From NCBI GenBank assembly GCA_041741415.1, contig JBGSKC010000079.1:62001-126000 (forward strand): 64,000 nucleotides of DNA, read 5' to 3'. Positions 54,855-62,681 of the stretch are shown one piece after another (position 1 is the first letter of the stretch; the number at the start of each line of letters is the position of its first letter). The notes beneath the pieces are model-generated. The model searched no databases. It saw nothing but the letters and a program-made list of their open reading frames with translations, and had not been told where the DNA came from. Source of the DNA: JANQTF01 sp041741415 (GTDB lineage Bacteria; Bacteroidota; Bacteroidia; J057). Made by a program: the position numbers and the translations under genes.

Positions 54855-55147
54855 AGGAGGGAAAATGTTTGCAGGCGAAGGCGGTCAACCCAATATCGAA
54901 GATAAGCCGGATCGGCTTTGCCAGTGTCAAGGAGCATGCGAATATCCTGAAATTGCTTTTCACTCTGAAGCTCCTGCACCCAGATCAGTTTAGAGAGAAT
55001 GAGGTCTTCGAGGGTCGTGACATACGCCTCAAATCCACCAATATCCAGCAACTGGCGCCGCTCAAACTCGGCCAATCGATAAGGAGAATCCTGCCGGACG
55101 ATACAATCTACCCGAATAGCTGTTCCCTTGTGGATGAGGTTGAACAT
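54851..55147 (-). pseudogene. Nucleotidyltransferase-like protein, N-terminus lost
   Basis: The 98-residue frame starting at 55147 matches the C-terminal half of AbiEii/DUF6036-type nucleotidyltransferases: GMFNLIHKGTAIRVDCIVRQ, the charged YRLAEFERRQLLDI and TLEDLILSKLIWVQELQSEK. Family-like codons (AEIKRKG) continue upstream to about 55165, then the sequence runs into the dispersed repeat. The N-terminal half with the nucleotide-binding GS...DxD site is missing, so the protein should be inactive. Break and repeat border coincide, pointing to repeat-associated deletion or insertion. Confidence 0.65.
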
Positions 55148-55184
55148 CCCTTTCCTCTTGATTTCAGCCCGAATGCCAAGATGT

Positions 55185-55400
55185 GTGCGTGTCCCAACTC
55201 CCGGTTCTCGCCTCCAAACTTCTCGCCTCTCAAACGGTCTCCGCCTCCAGTCTCGCCTCTCGCAGCGAAGTGGTCCCGCTTCTCACAGCGAAGCGGTCTG
55301 ACTTCCCGCCTCTCAAATGCTTCTCGCCTCTCAACATCCCCCAGCGCAGCGATCCTACTCTGCTTCCCACCAAAATCCAGCCAAGACCATGTTGAAGCCG
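55185..55400. repeat. Dispersed composite repeat next to a truncated gene
   Basis: Short phrases of the same family (CTCGCCTCTCA, AGCGAAGCGGTCTGACTTCCC, TCTCGCCTCTCAA) are strung together here. The stretch from 55400 to 55680 has stop-rich frames and looks like decayed coding sequence. The frame-2 tail from 55631 contains ELPGTPENSILGKG leading into the small frame at 55682. No intact gene could be identified in 55400-55680. Confidence 0.65.
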
Positions 55401-55681
55401 GTCTCAGTCAAAAAAAGGAATATCTTTCTCCCACCATCAAGGAAAGTAATCTTTGTGCCCGCTTGGTATATTACTCACAGGGTGCGGCACACCTGGGCTT
55501 TGCTCCGCAGGAATCAGGCTTGGGGTTGGATCCCTTTCATGATGTCCTGATTGCCAGGGTTTCTGCTAAAGAGCTATTTTTAGGTATGTTTATTTTTCAG
55601 GCATTGCCTAGCAGAAAAAGCAGGAGATGAAGGAGTGGAGAACTTCCCGGAACCCCTGAGAATTCAATCTTAGGAAAAGGC

Positions 55682-55894
55682 TTGTACGAGAACAGTCCAC
55701 AAGTTACACAGCAAATGATTGATGCCATTGGAGCGTTTGCCTTGGAACAGCAAGCTAATGGTGGCTTTAATTACAATGAAAAAATTTTGTTAGACGCATC
55801 GGCAGTCACCTTTTTGATGCAACCAAAGGGGATGGAGATGAGTGACATTGTTACAGATAGAGGTCTTAGGATGGTAAAAAAACCGCATGAATAG
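55682..55894 (+). CDS. Small hypothetical protein or gene remnant
   Basis: A 70-codon frame starts with TTG and encodes a soluble sequence (VTQQMIDAIGAFALEQQANG, KILLDASAVTFLMQPKGMEM). The frame is open a further 51 bases upstream, so it may be the tail of a larger decayed gene. It is AT-rich compared with flanking genes and may belong to an acquired island. No family is recognised. Confidence 0.35.
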   Translation: MYENSPQVTQQMIDAIGAFALEQQANGGFNYNEKILLDASAVTFLMQPKGMEMSDIVTDRGLRMVKKPHE

Positions 55895-55898
55895 TGTC

Positions 55899-56702
55899 AT
55901 GAGAAAATGGAATTTGCATCTTGCCTTTTTACTCGGCATGTCTCTTTTAGTGGCTTGGTGTTCAAGCACTGGAAGTGGGAGCCCTGATCCTGACGACCAA
56001 TTTGGTCTGGAAAGCGGCTGCTCCGGTGTGGTGGCTTCCTGTTTCCAGAATAAAATCGTTGTTGAATCATACAATCAGGATTCTGTCCTACTTTGTTTGC
56101 GAGAAATGCTAGAAATGTACCGTTTTAGATCTTTCGTACTTAAGGATCCAGAAAGATTAGTGGATTTTTTTAAGATAAGGCTATCGTTTTCGGAAATTCA
56201 TAACGTAATTCGGAATACTTCTATTGAGTCGGCCACAGTTTGCTTGCCTAATGTTATGATCGAAAATCAACTTTCGCCTAATGACAGCTTATAAATTCTT
56301 AGTGTATGGGCTGTTGATTTGTATATCCAGCCAAAAGGCCTGTTGAATTTCCCAAATTTAAAGTATCTTGATTTGAATTCGGCAAGAAATCACTCTTTGA
56401 CAACAATTTTATTGCCAGAATCTGTCAACCACCTATCTATTAGTTATGGAAAAAGTAAATTGGCTATCATAGGCGAGAATCTTATTTCGTGTGATTCGCT
56501 AATTGATATCAATGTTTTTGGTAGTTCTGTTGAGAATATAAGTATTCCTGACGGCTCAGAGAGGGTAAATTATTTGAGTGTTAATTTTTCTGCTACCTAC
56601 TTTGGAAAGGCGTGCCGTGAGGGTAAGGAATGGGCATTAAAACGTCGCGATTCTTTAGCTGTAAAGTTTCCGTCAATCTCCTTTTTCAGCGGTGGATTTT
56701 GA
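55899..56702 (+). pseudogene. Leucine-rich-repeat-like lipoprotein broken by an in-frame stop
   Basis: The ATG at 55899 begins with a signal peptide (RKWNLHLAFLLGMSLLVAWC). The frame reads to TAA at 56292-56294 and continues in the same phase to TGA near 56702. Downstream of the stop the sequence is LRR-like (LLNFPNLKYLDLNSA, ILLPESVNHLSISYGK). With AAA in place of TAA the junction would read NDSL-K-ILSVWAV, so a single nonsense change explains the break. Alternatively two separate proteins exist, with a TTG restart at 56319. AT-rich, unlike its neighbours. Confidence 0.6.
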
Positions 56703-56862
56703 TTAGGATTTTACATATACATTCCTGAACAACCCCCAAATCGCCCCTCCCTGCTTGGAAACACAGAAAAAGCTGTGAAATCCCCAGTGGATATGCGATA
56801 TTCAAGGAAAGGATGGAAGGCGAGCTTTCGCAAGCATGATTATTTTTCAGACATGACCTAAT

Positions 56863-57312
56863 ATGACTGTTGCAAAAACAAAAATAATCGTTCTTTTCTG
56901 GGCCGCTATCTGCTTTGGTGTACTATTCGCTTGGAATACTACCATTTTTCCAGCTACTGGTGCTACGAATCACTGGAAGGATCAGTGCATAATCAAGTTT
57001 GACACCTTATTCGGAGACAGTGTGATGATATCGGATGCGTATGACATGCGTAAAGAAACCTTAATGGAAGCCGTCTTTGAGGACACAACATTAATAGCAT
57101 CGTTGGCTAGAGAAGTCCGCCCATATAATCTGATTCTATTTATTGTTGATACATCCGGAACTCCCTGCTGCTTTAGAAGTGCGGATGGGCTAAATAGCTC
57201 TATCTTTGATATTTGGATATATGAAAAAATAAAAAATGCCTCACCTTGGGAGGTTGTGAACTGTAAAGGCAAAAAGTACCCAACACAAGTTTTTGTTCGC
57301 TACCATTTATAG
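56863..57312 (+). CDS. Hypothetical membrane-anchored protein
   Basis: A 149-residue product begins with one hydrophobic segment (KIIVLFWAAICFGVLFAW), followed by a domain of mixed strands and helices with three cysteines. No similarity is recognised. AT-rich composition places it in the same probable acquired island as the broken lipoprotein gene. A 25-base near-repeat of 55586-55610 lies just upstream at 56836-56860. Confidence 0.5.
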   Translation: MTVAKTKIIVLFWAAICFGVLFAWNTTIFPATGATNHWKDQCIIKFDTLFGDSVMISDAYDMRKETLMEAVFEDTTLIASLAREVRPYNLILFIVDTSGTPCCFRSADGLNSSIFDIWIYEKIKNASPWEVVNCKGKKYPTQVFVRYHL

Positions 57313-57379
57313 CAGAAGATTCAGAGGGAGTGTTGAGACTATTCAAATAACTGTGCTGGGTTCTGAGGAAGGTTCCGCC

Positions 57380-57720
57380 AAGCCTCCAAACTGCCTAAAC
57401 CCTTGTCAGGGTCGAAGCCAAACCCTGACAAGGGTGGAAGACCGGCTCCGCCTCCAGTCCCGGCTCTCGGTTCCCGGTTCCCGGTTCCAAACTCCCAATT
57501 CCCAAAACCCTTGTCAGGGTCGAAGCCAAACCCTGACAAGGGTGGGAGACCGGCCTCGCCTCCGGTCCCGGCTCTCGCCTCCAAACTCCCAGTTCCCTAA
57601 ACCCTTGTCAGGGTCGAAGCCAAACCCTGACAAGGGTGGAAGACCGGCTTCGCCTCCAGTCCCGGCTCCCGGCTCTCGGCTCCCGCCTCCAAACATCCCG
57701 CCTCCCTTCCACCGACACCA
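57380..57720. repeat. Tandem array of long hairpin repeats
   Basis: Three copies of a unit spaced 108 and 94 bases each contain a perfect 13-bp inverted repeat: CCCTTGTCAGGGT and ACCCTGACAAGGG around a 9-base loop CGAAGCCAA. Positions are 57400-57434, 57508-57542 and 57602-57636. Between the hairpins lie phrases such as GACCGGC and CGGTCCCGGCTCTCG. The array sits between the AT-rich island and uxuA. The frame of uxuA remains open through it but shows no protein-like sequence, so uxuA starts after it. Confidence 0.85.
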
Positions 57721-57796
57721 CCGACGCCCTTCTCGCAGACTCTTCTTATTTTCCAGCTCCCGGTTTTTTCTCCGTTTCTCTCTACGTTTTTTCTGC

Positions 57797-59002
57797 ATGG
57801 AACATACCTGGCGTTGGTTTGGCCCCCAGGACCCCGTTTCGCTTGACGCCGTCAGGCAGGCGGGTGCCACCGGCATCGTGACCTCCCTTCATCATCTGCC
57901 CATCGGGGCCGCATGGTCTCAATCAGACATCAGCGCCCGCGTCCAGGCCATTGAACAAGCCAACAACCTCAAAACCCCGCTCCGGTGGTCGGTCGTGGAG
58001 TCGGTCCCGGTGCACGAAGACATCAAACAGGGCAAGCCCCGCCGCGACGAACTCCTCGAGGCCTACCAAACCACCCTGCGCCACCTCGGCCAGGCAGGGG
58101 TCCGGACGGTTTGCTACAACTTCATGCCCGTAGTCGATTGGACCCGCACCGACCTGCGCCTGCGCCTGCCCAATGAGGCCATCGCCCTCGCCTTTGACTG
58201 GGCCGCCCTCGCCATGTTCGACCTGTTCCTGCTCAAAAGACCCGGTGCCGAACGCGACTACGATTCAGCCACCCTCGCCGCCGCCGAACAGCGTTGGGCT
58301 GCCAGCACCAGCGATGAGCAGCAAACCCTCGTGAAAGTCATCATTGCCGGGCTGCCGGGCGGGCAGGAAGGCTACGGCATGGAGGGCTTCCGGGACAGGC
58401 TGGCCGCTTATAACGACATTTCCGAAGACGACTACAGGGCCAACCTCCGCTATTTTCTCGAAGCTGTGGTTCCGGCTGCCACCGAAGCGGGGGTTCGCCT
58501 GGCCATTCACCCCGATGATCCTCCCTTTTCGCTTTTTGGCCTTCCCCGCATTCTCAGCACCGAAAACGACCTCGCTCAGATGCTGAACATGGTGGACGAG
58601 CCTGCCAACGGTTTCACCCTTTGCACGGGCTCCTTCGGAGCGGACCCCGCCAACGACCTCGCCGGCATGGTGCAGCGGCACGGTTCCCGCCTGCATTTCA
58701 TCCACCTTCGGAACATTGCCTTCCGGGGCTACCGCACTTTTTTTGAATCCGACCACCTGGCAGGCCATGCGGATATGTTCGACATCGTGTCGGCCATTGC
58801 GGCGGAAGAGCAGCGCCGCGGCGTGGCAGGCCCGGGCAGCGGTATCCCCATGCGGCCCGACCACGGCCACCAGTTGCTCGACGACCAGCACAAGCAGGGC
58901 AACCCCGGCTACACTGCTATCGGGCGGCTCAAAGGGCTGGCCGAGCTCAGGGGGCTGGAAATGGCCATCTGGCGAAGCAAACCAATGCCAATAACAGGAT
59001 GA
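57797..59002 (+). CDS. uxuA: Mannonate dehydratase
   Basis: The ATG at 57797 (EHTWRWFGPQDPVSLDAVRQ) gives the family's usual 401 residues. Signature stretches include GVRTVCYNFMPVVDWTRTDL, ETGVRLAIHPDDPP-like AGVRLAIHPDDPPFSLFGL, LHFIHLRN and RPDHGHQLLDD. UxuA dehydrates D-mannonate to 2-keto-3-deoxygluconate in glucuronate breakdown. The stop overlaps the dctP start (ATGA). Confidence 0.95.
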   Translation: MEHTWRWFGPQDPVSLDAVRQAGATGIVTSLHHLPIGAAWSQSDISARVQAIEQANNLKTPLRWSVVESVPVHEDIKQGKPRRDELLEAYQTTLRHLGQAGVRTVCYNFMPVVDWTRTDLRLRLPNEAIALAFDWAALAMFDLFLLKRPGAERDYDSATLAAAEQRWAASTSDEQQTLVKVIIAGLPGGQEGYGMEGFRDRLAAYNDISEDDYRANLRYFLEAVVPAATEAGVRLAIHPDDPPFSLFGLPRILSTENDLAQMLNMVDEPANGFTLCTGSFGADPANDLAGMVQRHGSRLHFIHLRNIAFRGYRTFFESDHLAGHADMFDIVSAIAAEEQRRGVAGPGSGIPMRPDHGHQLLDDQHKQGNPGYTAIGRLKGLAELRGLEMAIWRSKPMPITG

Positions 59003-59985
59003 ACACCTTGAGGAAAAGCGTGAGAAAATGTTGCTGGCTCCTGCTCATCTGGATGGGGGCTTGCGCCGAACAGTCTGGCGTTCAGGTGCTGACCCTGGCC
59101 CATACCCTGCCGGTCACCCACCCGGTCCACAAAGGAATAGAAGATTTCCGCGACTCAGTGGCGTTGTACTCAGGCGGTCAGCTGGAGGTGCGCATTTATC
59201 CCGACGGGCAGCTCGGCTCCGAACGGGAGGTGGTGGAAATGCTGCAAATCGGCTCAATAGACATCACCAAGGTGAGCGCCGCCGTGATGACCAATTTTTC
59301 ACCCGCCTATGCCGTGCTGGGCCTGCCGTATCTGTTTCGCAGCGATGAACACCGCTTTGCCGTGCTGGAAGGCAGGGTAGGAGAGGAACTGCTGGAAGGC
59401 GGGGTCGAATTCTGGCTCAGGGGCCTTGCTTTTTACGATGCAGGCAACCGCAGCTTTTACACAAGGGAACGCAAAATTTCCAGCCCGGAGGATTTGAAGG
59501 GCTTGAAAATCAGGGTAATGGATGATCCGCTATCTGTGCAGACGGTGAACGCACTTGGTGCTGCCGCCACCCCGATGCCCTTCGGAGAATTGTACACCGC
59601 CCTGCAGCAGGGCGTTGTGGACGGAGCGGAGAACAACCCGCCTTCGCTGCTCACCTCGCGGCATTTTGAGGTGTGCCGTTACTATACCCTCGACCGGCAC
59701 AGTGCCGTGCCGGATGTGCTCGTGATCGGCACCAAAGCCTGGGATCGCCTGTCGCCCCAGGCCCGGGGCTGGCTCCGGAAAGCCGCCGCCGCCTCCTCAC
59801 ACAATCAAAAAGGCTACTGGTCGGCCTCTGTGGCCGAGTGCATGGACCGCCTCAGGGAAGCTGGCGTCGAAATCATTGAGCCCGATCAGTCGCCATTTTT
59901 TGAGGCAACCGAAGGCATTCGCCGGCAAGCCAGCCAGGACAGCAGCCTGCGCAGACTCATCACCCTCATTCAGCAACAGCCATGA
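58999..59985 (+). CDS. dctP: TRAP transporter solute-binding protein
   Basis: This 328-residue lipoprotein (signal LLLIWMGAC) belongs to the DctP family, with IYPDGQLGSEREVVEMLQIG, the substrate-binding arginine in DLKGLKIRVMDDPL and QQGVVDGAENNPPS. Position after uxuA suggests hexuronates or aldonates as substrate, as for UxuA-linked TRAP systems. Start and stop overlap neighbours by 4 bases. Confidence 0.93.
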   Translation: MNTLRKSVRKCCWLLLIWMGACAEQSGVQVLTLAHTLPVTHPVHKGIEDFRDSVALYSGGQLEVRIYPDGQLGSEREVVEMLQIGSIDITKVSAAVMTNFSPAYAVLGLPYLFRSDEHRFAVLEGRVGEELLEGGVEFWLRGLAFYDAGNRSFYTRERKISSPEDLKGLKIRVMDDPLSVQTVNALGAAATPMPFGELYTALQQGVVDGAENNPPSLLTSRHFEVCRYYTLDRHSAVPDVLVIGTKAWDRLSPQARGWLRKAAAASSHNQKGYWSASVAECMDRLREAGVEIIEPDQSPFFEATEGIRRQASQDSSLRRLITLIQQQP

Positions 59986-60455
59986 TCAGAAAGCTGCGCG
60001 CGGCGCTGGATCGCCTGCTGGAAGGCCTGCTGGTGGCTGTTTTTGCCATCATGGTTATCAGCGTGGCCTGGCAGGTGTTGTCGCGCTTTGTGCTGGGCGC
60101 GCCCAGCACCTGGACCGAGGAAATCTCCCGTTACAGCCTGATCTGGCTCACCGTGCTGGGCGCCGCCTATCTCACGGGGCGCGGAGAGCATATCTCCATG
60201 GATTTTTTGTATGACAGGCTCCGGCCAGGCAGGCAGCGGCTCATGCGGCTGGGTGTGCTTGTGGCGGTGTTCGCTTTCTCCTCTCTGGTCATGGTGGTGG
60301 GAGGCGGAAACCTGGTGTACCTCACCCTGCACCTGGGCCAGTTGTCGCCAGCCATGCGCATTCCGCTGGGCTTCATCTACGGGGTGGTTCCTTTCAGCGG
60401 CCTGCTGATGATGTTTTATTGCCTCTTTCCTTCCACCTCCACCCCCAGCCCATGA
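59982..60455 (+). CDS. dctQ: TRAP transporter small permease
   Basis: This 157-residue protein has four predicted membrane helices, with the DctQ pattern SVAWQVLSRFVLGAPSTWTE and TGRGEHISMDFLYDRL. It scaffolds the large permease DctM. It overlaps dctP and dctM by ATGA at both ends. Confidence 0.92.
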   Translation: MIRKLRAALDRLLEGLLVAVFAIMVISVAWQVLSRFVLGAPSTWTEEISRYSLIWLTVLGAAYLTGRGEHISMDFLYDRLRPGRQRLMRLGVLVAVFAFSSLVMVVGGGNLVYLTLHLGQLSPAMRIPLGFIYGVVPFSGLLMMFYCLFPSTSTPSP

Positions 60456-61750
60456 TCCTGGCGAGCATTGTGGTTCTGTTTGTTGTGTTTTTTCTCCTGC
60501 TTTCGCTGCGGGTGCCGGTGGCAATTGGCATTGGCCTGGCTGCTGCGGGGGCTTTGTTGCTGGTAATGAATCCATTGCCTGCGCTCACCACAGTGGCCCA
60601 GCGCATGACTACCGGGGTTGACAGCTTTCCCCTGCTGGCCATTCCGCTGTTCATTCTGGCCGGCGATCTGATGAACCAGGGCGGCATTGCCCGGCGAATG
60701 ATCCGGTTTGCGAAGGCGCTTGCGGGCCAGTTGGCGGGCGGGTTGGGCTATGTGAATGTGCTCTCGGCGATGCTGCTGGGGGCCGTGTCTGGCTCGGCCA
60801 TGGCGGCAGCCTCTGCCATCGGGTCGATCATGACAGACGAAATGGAAAAGGAAGGATTCAGCAGAAGGGAATCTGCCGCGCTGAATGGTTCGGCCTCGAC
60901 AACGGGCCTGCTCATTCCACCAAGCAACGTGATGATCGTGTATGCCCTGGCCAGCGGTGGCACAGCCTCGGTGGCGGCCTTGTTTCTGGCCGGGTATATC
61001 CCCGGCATTCTGGTAGGGCTCGCCCTGATGCTGGTGATTGCGCTGCGGGCAAAAAAGCAGGGCTTTCGTGCAGGGCAACGGGCCAGCCGCCGGGAGCTGC
61101 TCGTTAGTTTTGGAGATGCCCTGCTGGGGCTTTCCATGTTGTTTCTGGTGGTGGGCGGTATCGTGGGCGGCGTTTTCACTGCCACCGAAGCTGCCGGCAT
61201 CGCCGTTGTGTATGCCCTCGGGCTGGGCATGGCCTACCGCGAAATCAGGGTTCAGCACCTGCCGCGCCTGCTCCTGGGCAGCGCCAAAACTACCGCCATG
61301 GTGATGTTCCTGGTCGGAACCTCGATGGCCATGTCCTGGATTTTTTCCTATCAGCAGCTTCCCAACCAAATCAGCTCGCTGTTTGTGGAGCACATTCAGC
61401 ATCCCTTCTTCGCCTTCCTCCTCATCAACCTCACCCTGCTCGTCGTGGGTACCTTCATGGATATGACGCCCGCCGTGTTGATTTTTACGCCCATTTTTCT
61501 GCCGGTCGTAACCGAACTGGGGATGGATCCCGTTCACTTTGGCCTGGTGATGGTGCTGAATCTTTGCATCGGACTGGTGACCCCGCCGGTAGGAAGCATT
61601 CTGTTTGTGAGCAGCAGCGTGGCAAAAGTGCCTGTAGAGCAGGTCATCAGGCCCCTGATGCCGTATTTGGCCGCCATGCTGGCTGTACTCATGCTCATCA
61701 CCTACTGGGAAGGCCTGGTCATGTGGTTGCCCCGACTGTTTGGCATGTAG
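60452..61750 (+). CDS. dctM: TRAP transporter large permease
   Basis: From ATG 60452 this 432-residue protein has ~12 helices and the DctM signatures IPLFILAGDLMNQGGIARR, GAVSGSAMAAASAIGS and IGLVTPPVGSILFV. It moves solute delivered by DctP using a sodium gradient. Last gene of the uxuA-dctPQM operon. Confidence 0.94.
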   Translation: MILASIVVLFVVFFLLLSLRVPVAIGIGLAAAGALLLVMNPLPALTTVAQRMTTGVDSFPLLAIPLFILAGDLMNQGGIARRMIRFAKALAGQLAGGLGYVNVLSAMLLGAVSGSAMAAASAIGSIMTDEMEKEGFSRRESAALNGSASTTGLLIPPSNVMIVYALASGGTASVAALFLAGYIPGILVGLALMLVIALRAKKQGFRAGQRASRRELLVSFGDALLGLSMLFLVVGGIVGGVFTATEAAGIAVVYALGLGMAYREIRVQHLPRLLLGSAKTTAMVMFLVGTSMAMSWIFSYQQLPNQISSLFVEHIQHPFFAFLLINLTLLVVGTFMDMTPAVLIFTPIFLPVVTELGMDPVHFGLVMVLNLCIGLVTPPVGSILFVSSSVAKVPVEQVIRPLMPYLAAMLAVLMLITYWEGLVMWLPRLFGM

Positions 61751-61836
61751 CGTCTGCGGTGGTCAGGCGGCAGACAGTCCGCGCACCGCTGTCCGGCAAC
61801 ATTTCCTGAATCGGCAAAAAATACCTTTATTTGAAT

Positions 61837-62091
61837 ATGGTAATCAGCAGCAACGACTTACAGCAACGCATTGAGACTGCCCTGGATTCGATCCGGGATT
61901 ATTTGCGCTCAGACGGAGGCAATGTGGTGGTCAGGGAAATCGACGCCGAAGCCGGTGTGGTGAAGGTGGAGTTGATGGGGAACTGCGAATCCTGCAGCAT
62001 GAGCAGCATGACAATGAAAGCGGGCGTGGAGCAGGTGATTTTTCGGGTAGCCCCGGAAATTACCCGCGTGGAAGCCATCAACGGGCGCTGA
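61837..62091 (+). CDS. NifU-like Fe-S cluster scaffold domain protein
   Basis: This 84-residue protein matches the NifU C-terminal domain, with SIRDYLRSDGGNVVVREI and the cluster-binding CxxC in GNCESCSMSSMTMKAG. It would carry or transfer Fe-S clusters. The ATG at 61837 is preferred over a TTG six bases upstream. Its 3' end overlaps the convergent gntK by 14 bases. Confidence 0.92.
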   Translation: MVISSNDLQQRIETALDSIRDYLRSDGGNVVVREIDAEAGVVKVELMGNCESCSMSSMTMKAGVEQVIFRVAPEITRVEAINGR

Positions 62092-62578
62092 TCCAGTGGC
62101 TTTTTGTCAGAATGTCTTCCACAATCTTTTCCGGCGTCTCTCCCACATCCACCGTCAGCGCCATGACGGGAACCTCCAGGGTGGCAAGCTGGCTCTCCAG
62201 CAAAGAGGCAGGCATAAAATGGTTGCTTCTCGACTTCATGCGGGCCGTTAGCAGTTCCGGGCTGCCCTGCAGAAAAACGATGCGAACCTTTCCCGGCCCC
62301 GTCTCCAGCACTTTCCGATAGGCAGCCTTAAGGGCCGAGCAGGCAAATACCCCTCCCTGAGTCGCCTGCCGGGTCATCTCCTCACGGATATTCGCCAGCC
62401 AGGGCCAGCGGTCTTCGTCCGTGAGGGGAATTCCCTGCGACATTTTGGCGACGTTTTCCGGCGGGTGGAAATCATCCGCATCCCAGAAGCCCAGCCCCAG
62501 CCGCTCCGCCAGCAAGGTGCCGATGGTACTTTTTCCGCTGCCGGAGACGCCCATGATGAGCCAGAGGTCAGTGTTCAT
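62078..62578 (-). CDS. gntK: Gluconokinase
   Basis: This 166-residue P-loop kinase has WLIMGVSGSGKSTIGTLLAE, the substrate aspartates in FWDADDFHPPENVAKMSQG and VFACSALKAAYR. It phosphorylates gluconate to 6-phosphogluconate. It fits the sugar-acid context and overlaps the end of the nifU-like gene by 14 bases. Confidence 0.94.
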   Translation of the reverse strand: MNTDLWLIMGVSGSGKSTIGTLLAERLGLGFWDADDFHPPENVAKMSQGIPLTDEDRWPWLANIREEMTRQATQGGVFACSALKAAYRKVLETGPGKVRIVFLQGSPELLTARMKSRSNHFMPASLLESQLATLEVPVMALTVDVGETPEKIVEDILTKSHWISAR

Positions 62579-62582
62579 TGGA

Positions 62583-62660
62583 GAAGAGAGAGGTCAGAAG
62601 TCAGAGGTCAGAGGGGGAGCCGGGAGCCGAGAGCCGGGACAAGAGTCGGAGACGGTCTTT
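62583..62660. repeat. Dispersed composite repeat
   Basis: The stretch GAGAGAGGTCAGAAGTCAGA followed by GGAGCCGGGAGCCGAGAGCC belongs to the same family as the repeats at 37.5, 54.3, 55.2 and 57.4 kb. It sits between gntK and the uxaA 3' end. Confidence 0.6.
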
Positions 62661-62681
62661 TGCTGTCAACCTTGTCAACTT

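Noticed and set aside
57293..57796. N-terminal extension of UxuA through the hairpin array
   Set aside because: The frame is open but encodes repetitive non-family sequence; the family N-terminus begins at 57797.
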